Counted from the first letter of the stretch, positions 49,021-61,864 are shown. The stretch: DNA of 64,000 nucleotides from Serinus canaria (GCF_022539315.1 NC_066313.1:40089059-40153058); one strand, 5' to 3'. Translations and numbers: made by a program. Notes: generated by a model from the sequence alone, not told the origin.

Positions 49021-52000
49021 AAAAGAAAAAAGCCCCAAAAGCATCAAATTGTATTAGTTACATTTCTTAACTCCACTGCAGTAAGTTTGTCTTACTGAAG
49101 TTCCACTTTTTAAGTCTCTATTTTGCTCCTGTGTTCTTTTTTCCTGTATAATATTCCCTCTGTCTTGTTTTCCCTTTGCAATGTTGGGTTCAGTTGAAGC
49201 TGTTTTTATGCTCCAGCAGCTCGTGCCAAGATACAGTACTGTGTGCTGTGGGGTACCTACTGCCTCTCTCAAGGCAACCAAAGGTTATGAAATTGCCATC
49301 CTAACACTGATCAAAACCTTCTCTCTGAGAATTAACTGAATCTGTGTCCTGTGAAGGCAGCAGACAAGCTGCAGTCAACATCAAACTTGAATTGAGGCAT
49401 AATGCTTCAAAAAGAGGTGGGGTGGGGGAAGAATCACCTGAGAGACAGTCGACAACACATCAGGTTTACAGAAGAGACAAAGAAGTAGGTAAAAGCCACA
49501 ATCAGCTATCACCACTTTTCTTTTTTCCTTATATATTCCTTAGCTGTGCAGCTCGGCACTGTGTTTGCAGAGGTTTATACATTCTGACACATTCTGGTTG
49601 CTACCTTAAGAGCACTTATTCCTCAGGGAAACTCATTTCACATCTCATCAGTTACAGCAATGAGATGGGGAGACTGATTTCTTGTTTCTCTGACATATGT
49701 GCATGCTGGCTGGATAGCACAGCCACAGCCACAGCTGATCTGAGTCCTGGCCTGAGTTCCCCCATCCCTTCTCTGTGCTGAGTAATCTCCAGGTTTAGAG
49801 CCTGTGCCTCTAAGAGAAGCTCCAGGCATTTTTAAGGAAATGAACTGCAATGGGAAGCACACTTTTATATCAGGTGTGCTTTAGATAGTGCTTTAGACAG
49901 CTGAAGGGCTGAGCTTTGATTAAGGTGTGCTGCCTTCACTTCCATGCACTGCTTTGTCTTTCCCTTGCACAGAGCACTGCAACATAACTCAGCATCACTC
50001 ATGGCAGACTATGCCTGAGAGATGTTTTCAGACACTGCCAGAACTTGGCCTGTTTGGTTTGAAGGGTTCGTGACACTATGTGGTAAGTCAGGAGTATTTG
50101 TCCAGAATATTTGCTCTGCTCCAAAGCAAACCCAGAAGCCACAGAAAACCACAGAGCATCACAAGACTCCTGCAATGAAAAAAAAAAAAAACAAACAACC
50201 CCACCAATAAAACTATCTGTTTACCCAAGTTATGACCCCCTTCATTTCTGAAAACTGCTGAGTATTTTGGTAAAGTCAGGGCAAACTTCCAGGCTAAAAA
50301 GAAGCCTGAAGATCTCATGATTAACATCTCCCAGGGCAATAAAGGAAAAGCTACTCCTTATTGTGGCCATCTCATGTTCTCATTTTCCCTGCTTTTGCAT
50401 CACTTCCTACAGTCAGACACGACAGAAAAGAGCTGTACTTTCCATTCAAGGACATGGAGCAGCACTCTCAACTTGGGAAAATTAAAGGCTCCACATGACA
50501 GCTATTAGTCCTGAGAGGCCAGGCTAGGAGAGAGTGCTCAGTGATTATAGTGGGAGGCTTTGAACAGGAACCGAGAGGGAACTAAGGCATGAAGAGCATA
50601 AGGAGAAGACAACCTTGAAATCTCTCTGGACTAGAAGCCTCTCTTTCAAGAAACACCCTGGACTTTAAGGTTCCCACAGCTGCCAAAACACAGCTACTCC
50701 ATCCAGCACTGGCCACAAACCCAAAGAGGAGCCTATTGCTTCTGGAAAATTTGCCTGTCTTTCTCACACAGAAATACTGGGTAGCTCAGAAATGCCAGGG
50801 AACTTTTAAGTGATCTCCAGAGACATTTTCACTTCTGAGGACAAGCATATTCATGTGCAGGACACAAAGCTTTTGCATGTTCAGGAGCTCAGCAGAAGAA
50901 GCTCCAGGATAGAAGTTAAGGAAAATCAATCTGGCAAGAGAAAAGGGTCTGGGGTCTGCAGGACTCAGTTTCAGCTACTTCAAACACTTTCTTTGCTCCA
51001 CCACCTAATATTTCCTTCTGGTGTCTTCTGTAAATCAAATTAACCGAGACTTGTGTTTGAATCTGCCCTCTGTCCTTCTGCAGTAGAAGGCTGAGCTTTT
51101 TAACCAACTTAATGGTGCTGGGGATTTCATAAAGTGCACAGCTCTATCCTTCATTATGCATTCTTTGGATAAGGTTAGTGGGTTTCAAATTGTTTTTTAA
51201 GAGAGTAAACTGGCCCTGTGGTTCTAAAACTGTGGTGAGGCTTCTCCTCAGTGCCTTTTCCACCTGGTATTTAAGTGAAATTAAAGTGTCAAAGGAGAAT
51301 AAGAATTAAACTGATTACCTGTGTGTGGCTAATAATAATAATAAAGTGGAAAACATTTTGGACTAAAATGTGTGGACACATCTTTAGGATGTCATACATG
51401 AATTTATCTGCATGACTTCCACTCACGTTAATGGGAGACACTTGGCTAAAGATCTGCTCAGTGAGCTGTTAATTCATCCCTAAGGGATAAAATTTAAATT
51501 TAAACTTACAAAGGCCATTTAATGTTAAGGATGAAACACTGCCTTGAATTCATATGGTTTTCAGAGTAGAAATGAGTAGGAAAATAAATTAGTAGTGATA
51601 CATTTGTGTGAATGTTGAATTTCCTGAATTTAGTGATTAATTTGGGGCATCCATAAGTCACGACATCCTGATGCTGAGCAATACCTGGCTATTGTGATAT
51701 TCTGGTAGTCCAGAACTACCTGTTTCCAAACAGCTGAAAAAAAGTGCTTTACAACATCTTAATAATCAGCATTTTTCTTTCTAGCTACTGTCAACAGTTT
51801 ACTTAATTTCTGATACGGCTGTAACCCAGGATTCCTTACTTTATATTTGACTTTTAGTTCCTTCAGAAATCTTCTGAATTATGCACAACTCATATTTAAG
51901 TGTTGAAATTCCATACGGATTTACTGTGAAAAAAACCCCTCCAAGTCCTTTTTATATTTTAATTTAGTTTCCGTCCAGTTTCTCTCTTGTTCTTTTCTTA

Positions 52001-52689
52001 ACGAAAAGATTACTTAGGAAGGTCCAGTTTTCCTTTAGCTACTCTTCATTATTTCCTATCTTTCACTGCGTCCTCTCTTTAGATTTTTCTTTTTCTAAAT
52101 GAAATGATTCAAAACTTTTGAGCCACTTTCCTTAAAAATGCTTTTGATCTGTATCTTCCCCTACATCTCTCATGATGTATGCTTGCTGCTTCTATTAATC
52201 TTTTCTAGTCCTGCCTTTGTCCTTTTAAGCACCAATGGTCAAGTCCCCCATCAATTTATCCAGACCACAATATTTACTGTGTTATTACATCTTCATCTCC
52301 ATTCCTGCAGAAAACTGTCACTTGTCTTTTTCCTATCACTGCACTAAACTGTTTTCCTGAAGCTCTTGACAGTGATTCACTGCTTGACCTTTAGCCCAAT
52401 TTCCACCCCTAATTTCTTCCTCCTCCCTTCACACACCCAAAGTTATATGAATAAATAGTTGAGACCTCTCAACTTAATGCTTGCTGCTTTTCTAACCTGC
52501 ATCCATAAGCAGATACAAAGACTTTCTGAAACTCCTCAGAGCCTTCTCTGCTGTTCAAGTATGTTATCTCCTGTGCCACCTGTCATTGTTGCCACCTCTC
52601 TGTTCACCTCCCTCCAGACTGAACACACATGAAATAATAATCTTTGTACTGGGGGCACCCTCAGATAGCCCTTTCCCATTTAGAAAATT

Positions 52690-53040
52690 GCTTGTCTCTT
52701 CCACCTCGTTGCTCTTTATCTCTTAACCAGCTTCTAATCCATGTCTGATCTTGTCTGGCTGACTGTTTGCTCTCTGCAGGAGGTGCCAGTCCTTTTAGCA
52801 TTCTTGTACAATATTGTGGTGCTGTATAAATATTTATTCATATATAAGGCATTCAGAGTTAATTTTATCAGCTCATAGTCATCTAGGTGCTTTATACTAT
52901 TAATTTTTTTTTCCAATTAACTTTTCTACCACTGAGCTAAGGCCTTCTGCTCTGTAATTACTAGGGTCATCCCCTGCATCTTGTTTAAAATTAGAGAAAA
53001 TATTAACTATTCTCCAGTCCTAGCATGTGGGGTATGCTGT
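52690..53040 (-). mobile_element. Ancient L3/CR1-like LINE remnant
   Basis: The plus strand shows the order TATCTCTTAACCAGCTTCTAATCCATG ... GAGCTAAGGCCTTCTGCTCTGTAATTACTAGGGTCATCCCC ... TTGTTTAAAATTAGAG ... ATTCTCCAGTCCTAG. This matches the antisense reverse-transcriptase region of old L3/CR1 elements (ACTGGCCTGTAATT ... TTAAAATTGG ... CCAGTCTTCTGG). It is strongly diverged and probably predates bird radiations. Confidence 0.6.
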
Positions 53041-53991
53041 ATTCTGCAGTTATGTGTCAGAAAGTATCTCTTACCTTTGAAAAGAGTGACCACACTGCTC
53101 TGGCCTTCAACTGCATCCCCAGTGTCTCTCAAGATAATGCCTTAATGTTATGGGCCTACATCACATCCAGGTTTAAAGCTCATAAAGTCCATTTTCACTT
53201 GGGCCTTAAGCCAAGTGGTAAATCAGGCTCTTACAAGAGATTTGTTTCAGAAGTTAGTCAGCATGGCATGCAGCTACCCTACCTTCCAACAACTGGAAGG
53301 CATCTACCAAGTAACTTCCTAGATATTCTCACTTTAGGGAACAAACATTGCTCATGTCTTGATCTGAAAATACTGCGTTAGTGGTAAGAATACAAAATGC
53401 TCTTTCATTGTGTTTTTCCTCTCTACATGCATCCTGAATGGATTAAAATAATGGGCATTGTTCCTATGCAAAAATTTTGCCTTCCTGAAAAATTGCTGAG
53501 TGGAGGAAAAAAAGCTAAGGCTGAATGATTCAGCTGCCTCCTATAAGTAATAAATCTGGAAGGAAAGAGAGTTTACAAGTGACTTAATTGTAATTTCCAA
53601 GTGTGAGCCTAAGTTTAGAGAAAGAGGAAATGAAGTCTAGTATCTCAAGGAACCCATGTCTCTGTGTTACTAAAAAGAGTATTTACAGTATGTACATTTA
53701 CTTTGTATTAGTCCTTACTGGGAAAAATCAGTCCAACATAAGGCTCATTCTTGAAACAAAGTTCACTAGGATGAGTGGTTCTCAAAGTTCACTGTGGTGG
53801 CATCTACTCAGAGGTGGTAAAAGTTCTCTCCAACTTCTTCTAAGTTAACTTACACATAAATACTGCCAACACCCCTTTCTCACACAAACATAGTCTCTTA
53901 ACAAGCAGCACACACAGCTCTGAGAAAAGACTTCAGAAACCAGGGAAGCAATAAATACCCAAAAGAAGTAACAAAGAAAGAATGAAAATAC

Positions 53992-54206
53992 CTCATGATA
54001 CTTTTTCACTGTCTTCCCTGACACGCAGGTGCAGGATTTCCAGTTTGGAGTCCCACAGCCACAGTTTCCGCCACAGCGCTGGACAAGGAGGCAGCGGGGG
54101 AAGAAAACGACATTTGTCAGCTTCAGCTCCTCCCTTAAATTGACAGAGTAGTTCCTTGGAGTGCAGCTGTAACGCTTCACATCATCATTCAACCTGTCCA
54201 GGTCAA
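53992..54206 (-). CDS. PDGFD: PDGFD coding exon 6 (cystine-knot growth-factor domain)
   Basis: This is an internal coding exon of platelet-derived growth factor D, a secreted ligand of PDGF receptor beta. Read on the minus strand, it follows a TTTTGCATTGCAG acceptor, opens with two bases that complete a split codon (phase 1), then encodes 71 residues and ends GAG before a GT donor. Visible features are DLDRLNDD at the start, the knot cysteines (C14, C38, C44, C48, C50, C58, C60 of the exon), the CGGNCGCG stretch with the extra residues typical of PDGF-C/D, and an NYS N-glycosylation sequon at residue 18. The match to mammalian PDGF-D is nearly residue for residue, so the gene identity is secure. 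The donor (GAG|GTATTT) departs from the consensus at several intronic positions. The proteolytic activation site and the CUB domain lie in earlier exons, outside this window. Confidence 0.97.
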
Positions 54207-54885
54207 CTGCAATGCAAAAGAAGCTTCATTAGTGTGGGACATTCCTCTGGTTGATGCTGCTCCCCGGGCAGCCAATAACACAGAGTGAGGGGGCACTGGT
54301 TGAAAAAATGTGAACTATAGGAGTGATGTCTGAACAGATAAACATAAACATACCAAATTCAAATCATTACAGGGGGCCATCCAGGCTGTCATCCTTCTCC
54401 CACTGACTGCCATAGCACAGATCACACCAACTGTAGAGGTGCAGGGAAGGTTTGCAGTAAAATACTGGCCTGAAAGCTGAAGACCGGTCATTTTATTTGT
54501 TTTGTCACTCCACATAGTTGGATCCTTGGGCAAGAGATTCCACATCTGCCACTCTCTTCCCTCCTTTGTTTATACCTGGTTTACTTAGATGCTAAGATTT
54601 ATTTTTTTTTTGTTATGAGCCAAAACAAGGCCCTTCCTGTGCTCACTAGAGAAACATTTTTGGGGAGTGTTTCATCCCTTCCATGGCAAGGGCATTTAGG
54701 ACAGCCTGCATGACCTTCTTCCTCAAGTTGCCTGTCTATACTGTTTATGAGTAGAATTTAGATAATTCATTTTTAGATGGAGAAACCAATCTAAGCAGCA
54801 TTCATTTCATCTGGTAAATGTTACTATAATAGGCATACAAATAAATACAATTAAAATTAATAGGCCCATTGAATGCCAGCAGTTG

Positions 54886-54927
54886 GTTGATGTTTAAATG
54901 CCTAGTATGTTGATGTTTAAATGCCTA
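54886..54927. repeat. Tandem duplication, 23 bp period
   Basis: The 19-base core GTTGATGTTTAAATGCCTA occurs at 54886 and again at 54909. Confidence 0.95.
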
Positions 54928-56965
54928 AAGATCTGTCATGTAAAAAAGTAGTAAAGCCAGCCATAAAAATAACTTATAGACTATCAAATGTGAGTTTAAA
55001 TGCTATTTCTAACTTTGGCTTGTAAAGCTAAAGCAAAACCAAAACCCAGTTTTATAAACATATTTTCCACAATTGTGACACAGACAAAAGTAACGAATTT
55101 AATGAGTTCTATTTCTATAGAAATAGATTTCTTTTTCCTTCCTTTTCTGTCTTCTTCTTTTCTTAGTATTCTGTCCAGTGTGTTCAAAGCTCAGTAATTC
55201 ATCCAGGAGTGGAGGGCATGTGAACTTGTGTGGAGTTTGACTCCAAACAGAATTTGCTAACAGAAGCATCAACAGGAAAACAGGGATGGCTCAAATGAGA
55301 ACTGAGGTAACAGTCTAGTGTTTGTGAACATATCAGATTTCAGGGCATGTTTAGCAGGTCAACATAACCTCTGCTTCTGAGAACACTTATGCTTGTGCTT
55401 TAATATAAATATGTGAAAACTTACAACAAAGACACTTCATACTTCCTGTGACTCAGGCCTTGTCAACATCCCTAAGTTAATAGTGGAAAAAGCCAACAAT
55501 TTGTAAACATCATGCACCTTTACATTCTAACCTGGAGATAATCACTAGACTGATATGCAAGAGACAAGGGTACAAAAATATCAGAAGTGCTATTATAGAA
55601 AATCATAGCAGATTCACTTTCCTGACAAGGTGTTATCTCAGTCAATGGGAATTTAACAGATAAATTGCTATTTTATAGCAATTATAATACATTCCTCCAT
55701 GAAATCTCAGTGGTTCTCTCCAGAGACCTAGCATCTCTCCAGAAGAGGTATAGATCATCCTCCTGCTATGAGCACAAAATCAATGGGACTGGTGGTATAC
55801 TCATGCACTGAGAGAAAAATACACTGTGAGTGTCCTTAGCCAGGACTGGCAAGTCCAGGGTATATTGATTTCTTTGTTTTAACAGATTATATTTTCTTCT
55901 CCACTGTCATTCTTCAAAGCCACCTCTTCTCACTGCAGGCTTTCAGGCTAATTCTTTCCACGAGGAAGTGTTTCCCACACCTCTAAGCATTCTCACCAGG
56001 ACCTTTGCCATCAGCTTTGATAACTGGTAAAGGAAAGCACTAGCTGGATAGTATTCACTTCTGTCAACTGATGTGATGAAAAAATCTACTAAAGGAAGAA
56101 GATGGCTGAAACTTTGCTACCTTCATCACTAATGAGATTGCTTGAGGGGAAAGCCTGGACCATCCACACTAACACTGCAACAATCCAGGGGAATATCTAG
56201 GAGATACTCAGATAAGCAGAAAGGCCTTATTTTAGTGATGTTGAAAATGAAAATAAGTAATCTCAGGAAGAGAAGAAAAGCCTAAATAAACAATTTAAGA
56301 GACACACAAGTCATCCTCCATTAAAATTCATTTGGATTGAAACACCTACACTCTTTTTTACTCTGCCTCTATAGAACTGCAGTGCCTGGTGGGAATAAGG
56401 TGAGCATGCAGAGTACTCTGTGAACAATGTATCCTTGCCTACTCTAGACCACAGTTTACTGCCCCCCCAGCAAAAGAGCACATTTTATTCTGAACAACTA
56501 TCTCTGCTGAAAGCTTCAATATGCATTTTTTCCTGTCTTTGGATTGTTTTACTGTCTGGAGCTAGTCCATTTCCTCATCCATATAAGAATGAGATTTTAC
56601 AGTACAGTCAGTTTCATGCATCACTTCACTGCTGTGACTAAAATGTAACCGAGCCTTGGTGTGATTGGTGTGAAATCCAGCTGCTTTACTTATCAAGGAC
56701 TGAAACCACTGGAGTCCTTAATTTAAAACTAGAACTAAAAGGTTCTTTAGACTGGATGCAAATAATTCCCAAGTATTATTGCAGAATGTCTGCATCAGAG
56801 ACAGCTTAAAAGTAAGGCAAACATAAAAGAGATGCACTGGAGCACGAAACTGGATACTTGGGGCCCAATGTTTGCCCCTTCCTTCCCTTAAATCCTCCGA
56901 TTAAAACCATCCTCATTTCACATAGCTTAATGGCATGTGTTTACCTTGAAGCATTCATCAAAATA

Positions 56966-56983
56966 TTCTGTGATTCTATGATC
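56966..56983 (+). repeat. Isolated CR1-tail-like motif
   Basis: ATTCTGTGATTCTATGAT is the CR1 3' end exactly, but the sequence before it is not recognisably CR1. The tail-bearing CR1 at 57.2-58.1 kb lies just downstream. Confidence 0.4.
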
Positions 56984-57219
56984 TTAATCAGAGGCAGGCA
57001 CTGAAATCAGAGATGGCAGCTAATGCCAAGTTTTATTCTGAAAAAGGGAGGCCTTAAAGATTGAGGAGAAAACCTCTGCTGCTGATCACTGATTAATTTT
57101 AAAAAGACAAGCAGTCTGTTAGGGCTGCTTTTAACACTTTATCTGCTTCAAATTCACACACGTGAATTAACATCATCATATCTGAACATTCTACACTTTT
57201 TTCATGCATCAGTCTCAGT

Positions 57220-58099
57220 GCAGAGCTCAGGTGTAAGAGATGCAGTCACCTTGCCATGGTATTCCTGTACTGCATCCTGTCAAAGCCATCTACAAGCAAG
57301 GCAAGGAGGATTCGGGCAGCTGCAGACTGGTCAGCCTATGATAAAATTAAGGGGCAAATCCTTCTTGGAAGCAATGCCCAGGAACATGACAGACAAGGGG
57401 GTGACCGGGAACATCCAGAATAGATTTAACAACACCAACATCAGAGCTGGCTCTGATGAGACATCTGTCTTGCTGGATGAGGTGAAAGCAGCAGAGGCAT
57501 CTGCTGATTTTTGAAAGTGATCCATAGCATCCTTGCAGCCAGATCTCTGAGATATAATGGAATAGGTGGACTACAAACTCAGTAGATAACTGGAATATCT
57601 GAGACTTGATGAAAATAGGCAGCAATTTCCAGTACAACTGGTAGCTGATTAATATTTGTGTTCCCCACTGGGTCAACACTGCTAAAGATCTGCAGGTAAA
57701 CTAGATGCACTGTAAAAGCCATCAAAGACATTCAGAGCAGTGCTGTATCTGACTGAAGCTATGGTGTGGCTGAACTTGAGTTGGAAAATTCACAAATAAG
57801 CTGGAGAGGGACTTTTTACAAGGGCAAGTAGTGACAGGACAAGGGGATATTGCTTCATATTGAAAAAATATAGGTTTTAGTTAGATATTAGGAAGAAATT
57901 CATTACTGTGAGGCTGGTGAGACACTGGAAAAGGTTACCCAGAGAGGTTGTGGATGCCCCATCCCTGGAATGTTCTAGGTTGGATGGGTTTTGAGCTATC
58001 TGGTCTGGTGCAAGGAGTCTCTGTCCACAGCAAGGGCATTGGAATTGGATGATCTCTAAGGTCCCTTCCAATCCAAACCATTCTGTGATTCTATGGTCT
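57220..58099 (+). mobile_element. CR1 LINE copy with internal deletions
   Basis: It begins in ORF2 (AGGATTCGGGCAGCTGCAGACTGGTCAGCCT, then CATCCTTGCAGCCAGATCTCTGAGATATAATGGAATAGGTGGACTACAA), loses part of the middle, and ends with a good 3' end: GAAGAAATTCATTACTGTGAGGCTGGTGAGACACTGG, GTGGATGCCCCATCCCTGGAA, GGTCCCTTCCAATCCAAACCATTCTGTGATTCTATGG. It is non-functional and antisense to PDGFD. Confidence 0.9.
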
Positions 58100-60762
58100 C
58101 ACCAATGTAACAAAGAACATTTGGATTACCAGCATAATGATATCCTCACAATTATATGGCATTAACAAATGAAATATAATTTCCCAGTCTCATCTTCCAC
58201 TGGTTAAATTATCTACATTCTCTGACACTGATGAAATTATTCTTCTCCATACCAAATTTTGACCAAACCCTGTGGCTTTAAGAGTTCAACACATGTGGCT
58301 GATGGTTTTGACTGTTCCACTGTGCATGCTTCACAATAAGCAATTTGTTAAATATACCTGGAAACTTGGGAGCTATCTAAATCCTTCTCACGGGAGCTAA
58401 GAAGATCTTGCAATTTGCATTTACTGCAGAATCACAGCACCAAGACAAACCTCCTCAATACAGCAGCTATTATTTCAGAGGAACGAAAGATCAAGATTTC
58501 AGTAGGATTATAGCTGTTTTCATGGAACAAAGGGCAAAATATATAGGCCTATTATGGACTGGCAAACCAATTACCAGCTGTGGTACAGGTCAAGTAGCAA
58601 GAGCAGGCCAAACTATTGGACACAGCTTCACTGAAATCAATGGAAAAGAGCAGCTTATTCCAGTGATAAATACCATGCTATAAGTTTCACCAGCATTTTA
58701 AAAAAGGGTTTAATAAGAAAATCTTTCACAGCAGTGACCAACAATTACATCGCGTAACAGGCGAGGGAAAATCTCATTTGTCACAGAGAGGGAAGGTAGG
58801 AACACAGATCTGAATTAGATTGTGAAATGAAGGAATGCGTGCAGTTTGCATGCAACAGACAACTTGGCTCCTAAGTGAAGAAGGGTAGAAGAAATAGTCT
58901 GGATTTTAAGCACAGGGAATACTTTAAATTATCAGTTATTTAAGAAGGTATTCCATGTACTTGGAATATTCAAATTTGCCATGAATGAGCAAGCATTCAG
59001 CTTTTGTGATGCCTGCACTCCTTATCTGGTGCACTGAAACTTGTTGGCAGCCATCCCAGAGTCTTTCAAGAACGAGTGCATGGACTTTGCAGTAATTTAT
59101 TGGCACTGCTTGCAAGCCTCCCAGAAATAACATTAAAATTTTAACTTCTTGCTAGACCATTTTAAGTAATGACAATTAAAAACTATTGTTAAGGACATGG
59201 TGAAACTTGCCTGATCTTGGGAACTGATTTGGCAATGAACAGCAGAAACATTTTGTGAAGACCCATGATCTGACCTCACTGTCCCCTTCCAGAGAGCAGT
59301 GTGGCTATGCCAGCAAGTGTTTATTTATTTAACTTGTAAAGCTGTCACTGGAGACAGATGCTATTGCAAGAATGTCCCACCTGATTAATTTCCTCGGATA
59401 GCCAAAGCTTCTTGTGTATTATTTCCAAAAAAGAAAATGAGCCTAGAGGAAGGGGTACTCTTGTTAATTACCAGAATGTATCTATCTACATGTGCTCCGG
59501 CTTCCAAGGTTTATTTATGGGAAAATAAAACCAAACACTCCATTCCTTTCTAAAGACAGCCCCTTTCCTTGGGTACCAGCCCCATGACATTTGGATTTAC
59601 TTCTAAGATGAGAAACAGTGACCTCTTTTTCCTTTCTTTCTGCATTTGTACAGAAACCATTTCACAGGTGGAGGTCTTTTTTTAATTAAAAATCCTTATT
59701 CAATGAGACATAAAAAATCAGAAACAACAGCAAAACATAAATGCAAACAAGTATGTGGGAAAAGTTAAATAACCTTTAATTGATGGATGGAACTACTTGC
59801 TATGGTATCTCTTGGAAGCTCTTCTAGTACTATTAGCCAGATAAATTCATGCTTCCAGAAATTTAAGCTAGGATGAAGATGCTTCTTTGAAACACATCTG
59901 AACTCTCCTCATTACTCTCTAGAAGAGGAGAAACCTGTCTGTGAAGAAGTTCAACATAATTGTGAAGCATGGATGTTTATTCTTTACCTGTGTTCTTGCC
60001 ATGAACAGTATTAAATAACCCAGTGGTATCTTTCTGGAGATGCCTAATATTTGAAATAACCAAATAACTATGACACTGAGATCATCAATATATTCCAGCA
60101 AGGTAAAAGGAATTATTTTAAAGTATATATGGTATGACCTGCTTTTTTCTAACAACCTAGGATAAACGTAAAGCTGAATATTTGTACTTTCAGAGTTTCT
60201 AAAATGCAGAAATTGGTAGCAAACCTTTATGAGTATATTTACAACTGCAGAGGTTATTTGAAATAACTATCATACTTTCATGTAGGTGTACACCCTAGTT
60301 TATAGCTTATACAAGGCCTCTCATTTCAGAATTGTGAAAATCTGAATGTATCTTCTCCTTTATTTTCTGTCCTGTTCTGCCAGTCTGGATTGCACTGTGA
60401 TTTTACAGTCAGCTTTCACTGGAGTAGTTAACAGCAAACCTTGCTGGACACGTAGAGAATTAAACTTCAAACTTCATGTGGTTATTAGTGAGACAAATTT
60501 CATACCAATATCTCACCTCAATAGTAATAAATGCAATAGAAATTTCAATAGAAATGCAATTTTGATTTCAGTAGAAAGAAATGCACTTAACTCAATTGAA
60601 TTGCATCAGTATTGAGGTGTGAGATCAGATTTTGCAGACTGAATGGAGTTACCATAACTGTGGATTTAATCCACACACTCTTCAACTTTCAGGTACTTGC
60701 AAGAGATATCCAGGAAGGGACTGATCTGTATGTGCATATATTAATGTGCACAAATACAAAAA

Positions 60763-61550
60763 AATCATAGAATCCTTTGGCCTGGAAAAGACCTTCAAAC
60801 ATCAAAAATACAACCATAAATCAAGCACTGCCATAATCACCTCTAAACCATAACCCTGCATGCCACATCCCCTTACCTTTTGAACATTTCCTGGGATGGC
60901 GACTCCACCACTTTCCCTGGGCAGTCCATTCCAATACCTGACAACCATTTCTGTGAAATTCATTTCCCTAATATCCAATCTAAACTATCCAATCTATCCC
61001 CTGTTGCATCTTCAGGCCATTTCCTCTTGTCCTGTCCCTTGTTACCTGGGAGAGGAGACCAATCTCAGTATGGCTGCACTCTCCTTTCAGGCAGAGAGTG
61101 ATGAGGTTCCCCCTGAGCCTCCTTTTCTCCAGGCTGAACACCCCCAGCTCCCTCACCGCTGCTCACAGGACTTGTGCTCCAGACCCTTCCCCATCTCCGT
61201 TGCCCTTCCCTGGACACGCTCCAGCCCCTCAATGTCTCTCTTGCAGTGAGGGGCCCAGAACTGAGCACAGGATTGGAGCTGTGGCCTCAGCAGTGCTGAG
61301 CACAGGGGGACGGTCACTGCCCTGCTCCTGCTGGCCACACCCTGGCTGATCCAGGTCAGGATGCCATCGGCCTTCTGGGCCACCTGGGCACACTCTGGAT
61401 CATGTTCAGCTGCTGCTGACCAGCACCCCCAGGTCCTTTTTCACTGGGCAGCTTCCCAGCCACTGCCCCCAGCCTGCAGTGCTGCCCGGGGTTGTTGTGA
61501 CCCAAGGGCAGGATGCAGAATTTGGCCTCGCTGAGACTCATGCAGTTTTA
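60763..61550 (-). mobile_element. CR1 LINE fragment in PDGFD intron
   Basis: Antisense CR1 of about 790 bp runs from the 3' tail (AATCATAGAATCCTTTGGCC) through GGCGACTCCACCACTTTCCCTGGGCAG, GCCTCAGCAGTGCTGAGCACAGG and GTTGTGACCCAAGGGCAGGATG. It is close to the 45.2 kb copy in wording, and coding frames are interrupted. Confidence 0.92.
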
Positions 61551-61694
61551 ATCAACGCAGCAATGATGGGAGGAAGCAAGAATGGAGCCAGAGACTACTT
61601 TTAAAGAACAAAAGGTTCTGGACTCAAATTTTAACATATGAAAACCTATTTAAATGCTGACAACAGATTTTGGTGTTTTGTTTGGTTTTTTTGT

Positions 61695-61864
61695 TTGTTC
61701 ACAGAGTGGATCCAGAGAGACTGAGCAACCTCCATGCTTGGAGATATTAAAAACCTGACTTGACATGGTCATGGGCAACCTTCTGTTGATGGCCCTGCCT
61801 TGAGGAGGGGCATTTATGTTCCTGAGATGTCTTCTCACTTCATTTATTCCCTGATTCTGTGAGT
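61695..61864 (+). mobile_element. CR1 LINE 3'-end fragment
   Basis: Sense CR1 end of another subfamily: GGATCCAGAGAGACTGAGCAACCTCCATGC, GGAGATATTAAAAACCTGACTTGACATGGTC, GGCCCTGCCTTGAGGAGGGG and the tail CCCTGATTCTGTGAG. It lies about 150 bp from the inverted CR1 at 60.8-61.55 kb. Confidence 0.8.

Larger units (their letters stand above)
43202..53991 (-). other. PDGFD: PDGFD intron between the last two coding exons
   Basis: This intron of about 10.8 kb is bounded by a GT donor (minus strand, at 53990-53991) and an AG acceptor (43202-43203), and phase 0 is kept across it. It holds an antisense CR1 (45.19-45.96 kb), a possible SINE remnant (44.3 kb), a T/G-rich tract (46.3 kb) and an old L3/CR1-like remnant (52.7 kb). 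The rest (46.35-52.68 kb) looks like unique AT-rich sequence, with a pyrimidine-rich stretch at 48.4-49.0 kb. Open frames inside it lack splice sites or recognisable protein and are taken as chance. Confidence 0.9.

Noticed and set aside
49344..49781. 145-codon plus-strand frame in a PDGFD intron
   Set aside because: No family similarity and a low-complexity middle; it is antisense to PDGFD, so treated as chance.
53025..53381. 118-codon plus-strand frame
   Set aside because: It overlaps the end of an L3/CR1-like remnant, runs antisense to PDGFD, and has no motif.
58408..58683. 91-codon plus-strand frame in a PDGFD intron
   Set aside because: There is no recognisable domain or convincing splice sites; it is antisense to the host gene and likely chance.
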